A stretch of DNA of 23,280 nucleotides from Ophiothrix spiculata (Eukaryota; Echinodermata; Ophiuroidea; Amphilepidida; Ophiotrichidae): NCBI GenBank assembly GCA_000969725.1, contig JXSR01S008910.1; one strand, given 5' to 3'. The notes under the pieces were generated by a model. It had not been told where the DNA came from. It worked only from the letters and a program-made list of their open reading frames with translations, and did no database searches. Positions 1-8,291 of this stretch are shown here, piece by piece. Position 1 is the first letter of the stretch. Each line of letters opens with the position of its first letter. A program made the position numbers and the translations under genes.

Positions 1-140
1 TTGCTCAAGTGGGTAGTGTAAGGCATCATTTTTATGAATTAATGCAAATGATCAAATTGCATTGTACTTTACTACAAAACTGAGGACAGTCCCCTATTGT
101 ATGTGTGTTAGCTCAAGTGGGTAGTGTAAGACATCATTTT
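1..140 (+). repeat. Minisatellite array, right-hand end (about 1.3 monomers)
   Basis: Two copies of the landmark CTCAAGTGGGTAGTGTAAG (near 4 and 113) lie about 109 bp apart, with the second landmark ACTGAGGACAGTCC between them. The same monomer recurs in tandem at 9.07-10.17 kb and, reversed, at 17.7-18.67 kb. The window opens inside the array, so its true length is unknown. The array ends abruptly at about 140, where a TGTCTC..GAGACA hairpin begins. Confidence 0.9.
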
Positions 141-172
141 TGTCTCGCCTGAAAATTTTTTCAGAAGAGACA
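141..172. repeat. Hairpin closing the minisatellite (TGTCTC..GAGACA)
   Basis: TGTCTC (141-146) pairs with GAGACA (167-172); inside, CTGAAAA (149-155) pairs with TTTTCAG (158-164), leaving a 2-nt loop and a 2x2 internal loop. The left side contains GTCTCGCCTG (142-151), whose reverse complement CAGGCGAGAC occurs at 9035-9044 directly in front of the next minisatellite array. This suggests a terminal or subterminal motif of a minisatellite-bearing element. The following 70 bp (173-240) are locally G+C-richer and unassigned. Confidence 0.6.
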
Positions 173-239
173 TACCATTCCAAATTTCTGTCCGGTGTCC
201 CGCATGCGCCGTCCGGCGTCAATGATTCTTGTCCAGCGC

Positions 240-975
240 CAATCTCATGAACCGTATGCCCTACGGTGATGATATTTGGTTTGTGGGTGGGGCTTAACCC
301 GAACTGGATCCAGCAACAGTTTTAGCGCAAGATATGCTAATTTTGTATCTTATTTACATAATTTATGCATAATATGGTTTAAACGGCATATTTTAGAAAC
401 CGTATGCCCTACCTTCATGGTGATTGGTGATTTGGTAGGGCTTGGCATGATCTTGAGACAGCTGCGATTTGAGCGCAAAATATGCTAATTAAAAAATAAG
501 CCAAAATGATGCAAATTAGGTAAATTTGCATTATTTTGGCTTATTTTTTGCTTTCAATGCATGTCTTGAGAACCGTATGACCTATCTTTATGATATTTAG
601 GAATTAGGTGGGTCTATGGCTGAAGCTATGCCTGGCACGTTTTGGGCACAAATAATGCTAATTAAGTACCTAATTTGCATAATTTATGCAACATTTTGTT
701 TTAATGTCATATTTGGTGTGTGGGTAGGGGTGGGGCTTTGGCTGAACTAGATTCTGCAATAATTTTAGCGCAATATATAATTTATGCATAATAAATGGTT
801 TAAATGGCATATCTTAAAAATGGTATGCTGTAAGTTTATGATATTTAGTGAGTTTGTAGAGTTGGGGCTTAACTTGAGCCAGGTGCGATTTAAGTGCAAA
901 GTATGCTAATTAATTATGTAATTTGCATAATTTATGCAAAATTTTGTTGAAATGATGATTTTAGAAACTGTATTA
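240..975 (+). repeat. Degenerate ~150-bp tandem repeat with octamer-like motifs
   Basis: The block GAAACCGTATGCCCTAC followed by a T/G-rich stretch, GGGGCTTAAC, GCGCAA.ATATGCTAATT and TTTGCATAATTTATGCA recurs, strongly diverged. The TATGCTAATT landmark is at about 333, 481, 653 and 902, with a shortened copy near 768. ATGCTAAT and ATGCAAAT both resemble the POU octamer, but in a repeat this may be coincidence. Short ORFs across here simply follow the repeat and show no protein-like composition. One copy carries an inserted hairpin (491-549). Confidence 0.75.
491..549. repeat. 27-bp-stem hairpin with 5-nt loop
   Basis: The left arm (491-517, starting AAAAAATAAGCC) and right arm (523-549, ending GGCTTATTTTTT) are reverse complements over 27 positions with one exception, which would be a G-U pair in RNA. 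The loop is 518-522. The arms are far better matched than the surrounding diverged repeat, so the structure is young or maintained. A miniature foldback insertion is most likely; a small-RNA precursor is possible but nothing here shows transcription. Confidence 0.75.
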
Positions 976-1296
976 ACCCTAGTTCTACGAAGGGGGGAGG
1001 GGTTGCACCCTACTGAAATTTTTTCTGTTGCTAAAAATTCCTCGGGCGCAGCGCATGGTGGCTTGGTGTACCTCGTAAGTTCATCCTTTGCGCTTATTCT
1101 AGTGAAAAAATTTCTACCCTACCACCTTCAGGGGGGTCACAGTGTCTGTTCAAAGTTCGGAGGTCAAGGGGGTTGGTGTAACTCTGTAATTTTAAAAATG
1201 TACTTTTTAGTCATTTATATAGCAGATATCCATTTCAAACTTGGTAATTAGGTAAGATTAGCCATTTCCTACAATATTTGTGATGACTCACACCGA
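976..1296. other. No gene seen; unassigned sequence
   Basis: Mixed composition with two short G-rich patches (near 990 and 1130). The longest open frame (934-1251, plus) runs in from the preceding tandem repeat, has no recognisable domain and no convincing splice borders. I see no repeat partner for it inside the window. Confidence 0.5.
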
Positions 1297-1511
1297 AAGG
1301 GGGACTTTGCAGATGATATCAATTTTGAGTTTATCATTGCATCTGTTGCAGCATTTTCTAATCTTTAAAATGACACCTTATTTGTCAAAATTGATCAACG
1401 CGATCAAGTTTTACAACAGAAAATGTGCTGGAAATTCTTATTATTTTCTTTATTTTTTGCTACCTATTTTCACCAGTATCTTGAAAAGTGTTTTGTCGCA
1501 AAGTCCCCCTT
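1297..1511. repeat. Dispersed repeat bounded by 14-bp perfect inverted repeats
   Basis: AAGGGGGACTTTGC (1297-1310) and GCAAAGTCCCCCTT (1498-1511) are exact reverse complements, 215 bp end to end. The interior from about 1365 to 1460 (AAAATGACACC..TTATTTGTCAAAATTGATCAA) is recognisably related to 20965-21065, which has the same order of short blocks. This is probably a short non-autonomous element or part of a larger dispersed repeat. No obvious target duplication is visible. Confidence 0.55.
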
Positions 1512-1800
1512 CTCAGATCGGATTTTCCTACGATTTTTTAGAAAATTTTGATTTTTCCCTATATTTTCCGTACAAATGCCGATTTTCAACATTTTGGTAA
1601 TTACGACATCATAGTGACATCATACATTTATGGATGGCCTTGAATTTGGTATCAATGGAAAGAGGGGACTGATACCTATCCACTGGTACCACATACGGGG
1701 GTCTGGGGGACTCGCTATAAAAAATTGAGGGGGATAACAGATTAATATGTTTGTGAAAATCGCTCCGTATAACCAGGGTTAACTTCTTCATGATTTTTGG
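1512..1800. other. No gene seen; G-rich patches
   Basis: Plain A+T-rich sequence passing into runs such as ACGGGGGTCTGGGGGACTCG (near 1694). Minus-strand open frames here have no domain-like content. Confidence 0.45.
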
Positions 1801-2222
1801 TGACTGTGTGGTGTCGGGATGTGGTAGTGGATAGGGTAGGAATGGGGCTCGGGGTAGTGGGTTGGATATTCATATTTTCAAGCAATGCAATTTTCAGTGA
1901 AAATGCCTGTATTCTATACACCCTTACTATCTTGTAAAGTACCACTGCACCAATGGGAAGGAGTTTAGGGGTTCTGGTTCATGGAAACATTCAGACCTCC
2001 CCTCAGGTGGTACGGTGCTTTGGTGACTTGTCAGCGAACGTCAGAAGGATGGGTTAGGGGCAGTAAGTTAGGTAGTGGCAGTGGATAGGTTAGGGTGGGG
2101 TAGCATAGTATAGTAGGCAGGGAAAGTGGTGTAGTATGTAATAGTGGTATAGGATGTTGGGTAGGAATAGTGGGGTAGGTAGTAGTAGTTATGATGGTGA
2201 GCCCTACTATCCAACTATTCAT
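1801..2222. repeat. GGTAGT/GGATAGG low-complexity tract
   Basis: The plus strand is dominated by degenerate G(G)TAG(T) words, densest from 2046 to 2195. The minus-strand frame (2031-2222) reads as a Pro/Thr/Leu-rich string only because of the repeat. It is an eroded simple-sequence tract, interrupted by ordinary sequence at about 1860-2040. Confidence 0.7.
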
Positions 2223-2245
2223 TCAAGAGATAGGCGATCGTTAAA

Positions 2246-2280
2246 GCAGGTGAGACTACTGGTTCGCGAACCATCTTGTT
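2246..2280 (+). repeat. 35-bp end motif containing TGGTTCGCGAACCA palindrome, copy 1
   Basis: From GCAGG to CTTGTT this matches 9034-9068 with one difference (CAGGTGAGAC here, CAGGCGAGAC there). Its core TGGTTCGCGAACCA (2260-2273) is a perfect 14-bp palindrome. At the second site the motif sits immediately before a minisatellite array; here it does not. Flanks on both sides are unrelated, which gives sharp repeat limits. Confidence 0.7.
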
Positions 2281-2347
2281 TGACTTACTATTATTATTTT
2301 TTGTAAGCTTACCGGTACTGATTTTTTACTGGGACTTGACCCTTTTT

Positions 2348-2639
2348 TCTGGGAACGGCGCGGCCGCATTACTGTGGATTTCGAAGCTCTGAGGAACACT
2401 CTCAATGATAATGTGGGAATAGCGGGTGGGGAATGGTTTAAAGGTCCAAAGGCATCTTCTGAAAAACTAGTTTGCAAATACATAAAATTCAAATCTGGGA
2501 ACGGCGCGGCCGCATTACTGTGGATTTCAAAGCTCTGAGGAACACTCTCAATGATATTGTGGGAATGGCGGGTGGGGAATAGTTTAAAGGTCCAAAGGCA
2601 TCTTCTGAAAAACTAGTTTGCAAATACATAAAATTCAAA
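2348..2639 (+). repeat. 146-bp tandem duplication (two copies, about 97% identical)
   Basis: TCTGGGAACGGCGCGGCCGC begins both units (2348 and 2494) and both end in CATAAAATTCAAA. I count about four substitutions and no indel. Each unit carries a GCGGCCGC site. The second copy runs on into unique sequence (AATATGAGGATATC). Minus-strand frames across it are short and not gene-like. The low divergence points to a recent local duplication. Confidence 0.9.
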
Positions 2640-2884
2640 TCAATATGAGGATATCAAACAAAGCACTTTCTGGTACATCTCAATATGGGCTATAATATGG
2701 TATGACACAAACTGATGAAAATTTGGGAACATTGAGTAAATTGATTTTGAAATCTGGTGCTGAAGACCCCAGTCGTCTTTATGTAAATCAGTTTTGAGTA
2801 CCAGTATTTGTGTGGATCTCTCAATAGAGGTCCAAGCATAGTAATCGCTCAGCGGACTTGTGTATTTTCACAGCAATATAATTC
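2640..2884. other. No gene seen; possible diverged MITE tail
   Basis: ATATGGGCTATAATATGGTATGA (around 2684-2707) resembles in outline the AATATGGGCTTTGATATGG block near the right end of the 4240-4990 element. No terminal repeat was found to support a full element here. Confidence 0.3.
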
Positions 2885-3025
2885 TCTCTTCGGTAAACTT
2901 ATTTCTCCTTAAAGAGTGTTATTTCCCTCTAAGGTAAACATATTTCCCACTTCTTAAAATAACTCTCCCTTCAGTTTATTAGTTTTATTTCCCTCTAAGG
3001 TAAAGGTAAACATATTTCCCTATTT
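2885..3025 (+). repeat. Short direct repeats TATTTCCCTCTAAGGTAAA
   Basis: The phrase occurs near 2920 and 2985, with partial versions (CGGTAAACTTATTTCTCC, AAACATATTTCCC) around it, giving a loose period of about 65 bp. Pyrimidine-rich and non-coding in appearance. Confidence 0.6.
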
Positions 3026-3140
3026 CTCAAATTTGTTTTGGGAAAAAAATATATATTTTGAGTCTTGAAAATTCTTTTTGTTAATGTTTTGATTTTAGAA
3101 CTATGTTTAATGTTTCTCTCCATAACTTATTTTTCTGTTG

Positions 3141-3330
3141 CAGATGTGTATTCCCTCCTCCATTTCAATGTTCAATGAGTCACATTATTTCCACTCAATC
3201 CCATTCTTCATTTGCACAATTTAATATTTCTTCATTACCCCAGTCGTCTTCCTCTTCCTCAGCTTCTGCCCCCCCCCCTGAAGGCTCTCAAGGGGAAAAT
3301 TGCACGGAGGGGGGAAATAAAGGGGAGTAA
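3141..3330 (+). other. CT-rich tract; doubtful Ser-rich terminal exon
   Basis: A good acceptor-like stretch (TTATTTTTCTGTTGCAG, ending 3142) is followed by a frame that stays open to the TAA at 3328-3330 and encodes a Ser/Pro-rich tail ending SSSSSSASAPPPEGS and an acidic, Gly-rich end. Composition is driven by C/T runs, including nine consecutive C near 3270. No upstream exon was identified. It could be a simple polypyrimidine tract rather than coding sequence; I lean to the latter. Confidence 0.2.
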
Positions 3331-3880
3331 AGGGAGTATGATTTTTTTTTTTTTGTATTTTCTGGTATGCTCAGTATACACTTTCCCATTTTCTAACTAT
3401 GCTATGTATGTAACAAAGCATGACAAAATGAAAATGTATCAGCCAGTCATACCGTTAAACCCAGGAGAAATTCTAATTTAACGGCGGTTAGTCACTGTTT
3501 AATACATTTCAGCGAAAGTTTAAATTTAGGGCAATTCCATACCAACTAGGACAAAAAAGAAAAATTTAAAATCAATTTTACACTTTTTATTTCATTTTGG
3601 TTTGAAAGATAAGATCTTAAATTGCAAGGATTTATTTTTGGAATCATCATAACCATAACAGGCACATTTTGTTCTTCAGCAGCCCCAGTGAAGTTTGTGC
3701 ACTTGCATGTTTGATTTTTCTAACAAAATTGTTCAACAATTTATTTAAGCTCCATGACAAATAAATAGGAAACATAAACACTTTTATAGCTTTCAATCAT
3801 AAAGAGTTCATTCTTTGTAAAAATATTCAAAAAATCAATAGAAATTTACATAAAAGGTTTACTTGTAGCTCATTAATTCT
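3331..3880. other. No gene seen; A+T-rich
   Basis: A+T-rich sequence with poly-T at about 3341-3354 and no long open frame or clear repeat pair. GGGCAATTCCATACC near 3528 loosely mirrors GGACAATTCCACCATTACGG read from the minus strand near 5930; see the motif cluster. Confidence 0.45.
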
Positions 3881-4239
3881 ACGTCATATTTTCCATAAGA
3901 CGTGTAATGACCGTAAAGTTTTTATGCATGTTTTTTTTTTCTAAAACAAATTAACAAAGCAGTCAATTTCAGTTTCCCTTTATATTCTCTGTTAGTTTGC
4001 TTGTTGCTACTACATGATATCTGTGGATTTTGAAATAAATACTTAAATCTGACTTTGTAGCCATTATGGACATTACATTTTGTTGTTACGGACATTACAC
4101 ACAATTACAATATTTCATTTCTAAAGACACAACTTTATTTAACTACCAGTATTTGCCTATCTCTCTCTATTTGACTCCCAAAGGTAACAATATAAAATAA
4201 TACCCTTCCATGGCACATTTCAATGGATTTTGTAATGGT

Positions 4240-4990
4240 TTAAAGGTGTAGGTTCCCATCTAAGCATGTGTGTAATTTGTGGAATTTTAACCCCGGGATG
4301 CTTCTTGTTTTCTCCTGGGAGGCAAAAGAAAGTATGCAACCCTGGAGATGAGGCTGTTATGAAAATGTGTGGTGCTTTGGCAAAATGAGCGGATAGTCGC
4401 GATTTTCAAAATTGAGTTTATGATATATTTTAATTCTCTATAATCTCAGCTTTCGAATGATGTATGTCATACTTTCTTTTGTACAATCGTCACTTAGAGA
4501 TCGAAATACAAGGCAGTCAACTCAAAATCTGCCAGTAAAATATTATCGCAAATCAATTTTAAAGTAACTGATTACATTAGTGTATAATAGCAAAATGCGA
4601 TCAATACCTGTGAATAATTGTACTTTCCGGGATAATTGACCTTCAAAACGTGAGATATAGTTTCACACTTATGTGTTAATATGTTTTATGTCAAAAAACA
4701 AAATTTGATCTTTTCACCTTTTTTTACTTTGGCAGCCATTTATTCAAAATCTTCAATCACGACTTTCGACTCATTTTGCCAGAGCACCACTCAAATACAA
4801 AAGAAATGGAAAATAGGTATACAAATATAAGTTTACATTTTATGCTATATCTCCAAAAGTATACCGAATTTGGAGGTGATATTTTGGATTTAGAATCAGA
4901 AAAATATGGGCTTTGATATGGTATCAAAAAATAAACTACTTCTGGTTGAGCCCAGGGGGATGAGAATGTGATCGGAACCTACACCTTTAA
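4240..4990. mobile_element. TTAA-ended MITE with 17-bp perfect terminal inverted repeats
   Basis: TTAAAGGTGTAGGTTCC (4240-4256) and GGAACCTACACCTTTAA (4974-4990) are exact reverse complements. The outer TTAA on each side could be a piggyBac-type TTAA target duplication, making the element proper AGGTG..CACCT. It is 751 bp and has no transposase frame, hence non-autonomous. Its last 150 bp share an alignable block with the element at 7328-8291 (ATATCTC.., ..AGAAAAATATG.GCTTT.ATRTGGTATCAAAA, then GATCGGAAC), so both belong to one family. A separate inverted-repeat unit is nested inside (4369-4790). Confidence 0.85.
4369..4790. mobile_element. Inverted-repeat unit nested in the TTAA MITE
   Basis: GTGGTGCTTTGGCAAAATGA (4369-4388) faces TCATTTTGCCAGAGCACCAC (4771-4790), with two or three differences, and the similarity continues inward (GATAGTCGCGATT against AATCACGACTTTC). 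That gives roughly 40-bp imperfect arms. It is either a second MITE inserted into the first or an internal symmetric domain typical of long foldback elements. No clear target duplication distinguishes the two. Confidence 0.65.
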
Positions 4991-5460
4991 CAAAAAAAAA
5001 AAAAACCCTTAAAATTTAAAAATTTATGTTGAAAGGCCATTTGTATGCACCTAAAGGTTGTTTCAGAGTTAATCATAATATTAGATGTAAAATAGCAGTT
5101 TCGCAGATACTTACCTAAGACATTTGGGAAAGAAGTATTATAAATGTAATGTCCGTTTACAACGTTTCCTGGTATTGTGTTTTTCAGCAAAGATTGATCT
5201 TCACTAAGTTAAAAACATGTTTGCTTTGTTTTAAAAGCATATTAACAGAGAAAATTGTTATGCCAAACCAACGCCAGTAAACATGATCCTGGTCTGTAAT
5301 CTTTCAAAGTTGTTCGAAAATATGTCCGATTACATCCTCAAAAATGCAAGCATTTTAAGTGAAAATTAATGAATTTAAGGGGTAAATTTCAAACCCTATT
5401 TACGCCTGGAAAAAACAAGTGCTGTTATTTCAATTTTATTTTATTTTGAAGAAGAGGGAT
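4991..5460. other. No gene seen; A-run and A+T-rich sequence
   Basis: A run of thirteen A follows the MITE immediately (about 4992-5004). The minus frame 4987-5190 and others here are short and have no recognisable content. Confidence 0.45.
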
Positions 5461-6094
5461 CATACTTTATATTTGAAATGGAAATTTGACCAATAATTTA
5501 TTTTCAACATTAAAAATTTGCTCTTTATTAAATATTCTAAATTCAGAGCGTTATGTCCGTAACGTTTTTGGCGTAATGTCTGTAACGGTAAAACGGAGGT
5601 GCTGCAGTGCTTGGTCAATAGCTGACAATAAAATTTGTTCGTATTTTGGAAGAATGTATTCATGGGTACAACTTAATACCAAAATAAGATTCATCTCACA
5701 AAAGAATTAACAGAGTTTTTCCAAGATGTCTCAGTCTATAATAAAGTCTTGTCCTTTTGGTATAATGTGAGTGGTTCAACTTCTGGAAACTGCATAATAT
5801 TAAAGCCTCAAGTGTTGTCTTGTAATCTACAGTAGTTAATAACATTTGCTCAATTTTTTAAGTGTGCCTGGGAGGTACTTTAAAGAAAAAAGAACACTCC
5901 CAATGTAATGTCCGTAATGGTGGAATTGTCCTTTATCAAACCTTTTGAATTGTGTTATAAATGCTAAATGATGGTCTAACTTACAAGATAGACTTCAGTT
6001 TCGTTTAGAGTTCAACATCATTCTGGAATACAGCCCTAAAGTTTAAAGCAGTTGAATTAACTTGAATTGGATTGTTCAATTTTATTGGGTTTGA

Positions 6095-6300
6095 TTTACA
6101 GGAAATTTTACTCTAGAGTCTAGCCAGGGATTTGCAGTAAGCAGAGATGTCAGTCTTCAGGAAATTTTGTATCCATTGATTAGATTTCAGGAAATTTTAT
6201 CTGTATAAAGCGATACTGGTGCTTATCAAAAGTTAAGTTAATCAAACAATCTTATGTCATTTCAGGAAATTTTGAAACCATCCACTGGCATCTCTGAGTA
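6095..6300 (+). repeat. Four TTCAGGAAATTTT motifs between weak inverted repeats
   Basis: CAGGAAATTTT recurs at about 6100, 6158, 6189 and 6265. The last three lie between GCAGAGATGTCAGT (about 6140) and ACTGGCATCTCTGA (about 6284), which are reverse complements with two mismatches. This looks like a short eroded repeat unit of some dispersed family. No protein-coding content. Confidence 0.5.
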
Positions 6301-6378
6301 AGCTTAATTTGCAGCGTACTCCTACTCCTCCATGTTTTGTGTTTGTAAATATGTCCTCCATGTTTTGTGTTTGTAAAT

Positions 6379-6909
6379 ATGTCTAGTGTTTGTAAACATT
6401 CTGTTACGTTTGCCCTTCCTCCCCCACCTCCTTCCCCCGCTTCTTCTTCAGACTCTTTATCACTTTCCTCTCCTCGTCTCTCTTCTCCACCTGTTCCTAC
6501 TTCCCATTCCTCTGTGTCCTCCCATCCCCCTTCATCTCCTCCCCATACTTCCTCTCTGCCCTCTCCTCGTATCTCTTCACCTGTTCCTACTTCTCATTCC
6601 TCTGTGTCTTCCCATACTTCCTCTCTGCCCTCTCATCTCCCTTCACCTGTTCCTACTTCCCTATCCTCTGTGTCCTCCCATCCCTCTTCCTCTCCTCCCT
6701 TTCCCTCTCATCACTCTTCAACTATTCCTTATCATTTCTCACTTGCTTCATGTTCTCCCTCTTCTTCAGTCTCTTCTACACATGTCCATCAAAGATCTTT
6801 CACATCTCCCTCTGCTAACAGTGTATTTATGTTTCTTATTGGTCTTATATTTTTTTTGATATTCATTGTTTTATTTCTGTTTATTATTAATCTATTTTTG
6901 CAGTTATAA
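6379..6909 (+). CDS. Hypothetical Ser/Pro-rich ORF with C-terminal hydrophobic helix (doubtful gene)
   Basis: An uninterrupted frame of about 176 codons begins at ATG 6379. Codons 10-140 are almost entirely Ser, Pro, His, Leu and Thr with imperfect repeats around PVPTSHSSVSSH. The landmark CTGTTCCTAC recurs at 6491, 6581 and 6647, so the unit spacing is 90 then 66, both multiples of three. The last 26 residues form a strongly hydrophobic segment (FMFLIGLIFFLIFIVLFLFI) with a few residues after it, like a tail anchor. Against a gene: the tract is a C/T-rich strand whose other frame is also open, the hydrophobic end is T-rich DNA, no homologue is recognised, and CTATTTTTGCAG at 6892-6903 suggests the whole tract could be an intronic polypyrimidine region. 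I cannot decide without transcripts. Confidence 0.25.
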   Translation: MSSVCKHSVTFALPPPPPSPASSSDSLSLSSPRLSSPPVPTSHSSVSSHPPSSPPHTSSLPSPRISSPVPTSHSSVSSHTSSLPSHLPSPVPTSLSSVSSHPSSSPPFPSHHSSTIPYHFSLASCSPSSSVSSTHVHQRSFTSPSANSVFMFLIGLIFFLIFIVLFLFIINLFLQL

Positions 6910-7327
6910 TTTTTTTTTTGTGTGTGTACTGTGTTGACCGTGAGGAGGAGTATAAAAGTCCTCATTTCTAAGGTATGTTCTGAATTACAGGTGTAAAAGA
7001 CAGAATGCAGAAAAAGCGGAGTCAGCAGAAATGGTTACAAATGACAGAAAATAACTAAAATGAGGTTTAGAGTATGATTTCAGGGAGTCAGTGTAAACAT
7101 CTAGATAGAGTTAGAGAATAACTTGTAAGTGATGAATACTGAGTACTCATGCTTAATTAGAATTAGTTGGAATACATGATCATGATTTTTGAAGGTCATT
7201 TCTTGGCGGAGGATGTGAGCCGAGGGTACTTAACTGATATGGACGGGGTTTGGGAGGGGGTAAAGAGTCATGTCAGGTAATAAGAAAGCCATTGTTGTTT
7301 ATTTGGGAATCACATCAATATTTTTAA
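6910..7327. other. No clear gene; partner of an inverted 21-bp repeat
   Basis: A 21-bp block beginning GTAAAAGACAGAATGCAG (6993-7013) is exactly reverse-complemented at 8714-8734. The sequence after an acceptor-like TGAATTACAG (6990) is open for about 20 codons to a TAA, but a matching donor is absent. The rest is unassigned. Confidence 0.4.
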
Positions 7328-8291
7328 TTAAAGGTAGTATAGGTATTCCGATCTGGTGAAAAAATTAACAACTCTTTTTCCATATTTGAATGAAGGCTCA
7401 ACAGCTATATGTAAAACAACCGTAAAGTTTCATTTCGTCGGTCGCATCACATGACTTTTTTGAGAAAATTTGTCTGGATTGATGTATTGGTGATTTCTTC
7501 ATATTTACCAAGTTACAGGATTTAATTTAGCCTAATTATCCAGAAATAATTAATAATTTTTGGTCTATATGCGTTCTATTTAAATTTGGCGTTTCACATA
7601 CTGCGCTATATGCAAAAATTACATACTAAAGTATAGCGTAAACAACGCATCACATACAGATCTATATGGTGCGCTATATGAATTTTGCGATGAAAATTTT
7701 TTTCACATACAGATCTATATGAAATAGAACAGTTTGACGCATTCAATTACTGCACTAAAAGATCGCTAAATGTTAAATAAGCGTTTTCACATACAGATCT
7801 ATAAGTTCAAAGCTATATTAAATGGGGTTTTAAATAGTATTTTTATTTGAAATTATACATAATAAAAACTTTGAAGTCTTTTATTTTCAAAAATATTAGT
7901 ATCAGAAGAAAACTTATGTGCAGAAGCTCTTCTATGACACAAAGTCTACGTGCCAATTTTCAAATGTGATTTTCTCGAAATGCGCCTTTTGTCATATAGA
8001 ACAGTATGTGATATGACCGTCGATTTGTATACTTTGAGCCAAATTAATGTGCCATTAATGTTATAGGCAAAACTGTTTCCGAGAAACACACATAGAAGCC
8101 TATAGGATATTTGATTTTGTTAACAAAATATTCCATTAATTCAGCACTTTTTTGACCATATATCTCTTCAACGAAACATAATATAGGCGTGAAAATTTTC
8201 AGTGATTATGAGAAAAATATGCGCTTTCATGTGGTATCAAAATCTCCAATTTGATTTTGTGAGTGAAAGTGATCGGAACACACACCTTTAA
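7328..8291. mobile_element. TTAA-ended MITE, second family member (964 bp)
   Basis: The left end TTAAAGGT (7328) followed by TTCCGATC (7345) mirrors the right end GATCGGAACACACACCTTTAA (8271-8291), with a few extra bases on the left. The right 150 bp align with the right end of the 4240-4990 element, ending in the same GATCGGAAC..CACCTTTAA. No transposase is encoded. Inside lies a cluster of CACATACAGATCTATA repeats (7651-7803). The two elements are clearly diverged from each other, so the family is not very recent. Confidence 0.7.
7592..7803 (+). repeat. CACATACAGATCTATA motif repeated inside the MITE
   Basis: CACATACAGATCTATA occurs at 7651, 7704 and 7788, with a partial TTCACATACTGCGCTATATG at about 7590 and another GCGCTATATG at 7671. 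Spacing is irregular (53 and 84 bp). The core AGATCT is palindromic. These may be transposase-binding repeats or simply local duplications. Confidence 0.6.

Larger units (their letters stand above)
3895..5935. repeat. Scattered TAATGTCCGTAA motifs on both strands
   Basis: Versions of (T)AATGTCCGTAAC occur as TTATGGACATTAC and GTTACGGACATTAC (4063-4100, minus sense), TAATGTCCGTTTA (5147), TATGTCCGATTAC (5321), TTATGTCCGTAACG and TAATGTCTGTAACGG (5550-5590), TAATGTCCGTAATGG (5906), plus a weaker TAATGACCGTAAA at 3906. The two paired sets (4063-4100 and 5550-5590) face each other and enclose the 4240-4990 MITE. They may be subterminal repeats of one larger inactive element, but I could not fix its ends. 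Confidence 0.5.

Noticed and set aside
276..1600. Protein-coding genes from short plus-strand frames at 276-488, 934-1251 and 1280-1600
   Set aside because: They run through diverged tandem or dispersed repeats and lack domains, coding composition or splice borders.
2351..2370. Vector or linker contamination (GCGGCCGC)
   Set aside because: The site lies inside both units of a tandem duplication with ordinary genomic flanks and slight divergence, so it is genomic.
6963..7060. Exon pair around GTATGTTCTGAATTACAG
   Set aside because: Donor and acceptor are only about 18 nt apart, too short for an intron, and the upstream piece has a stop in the needed frame.
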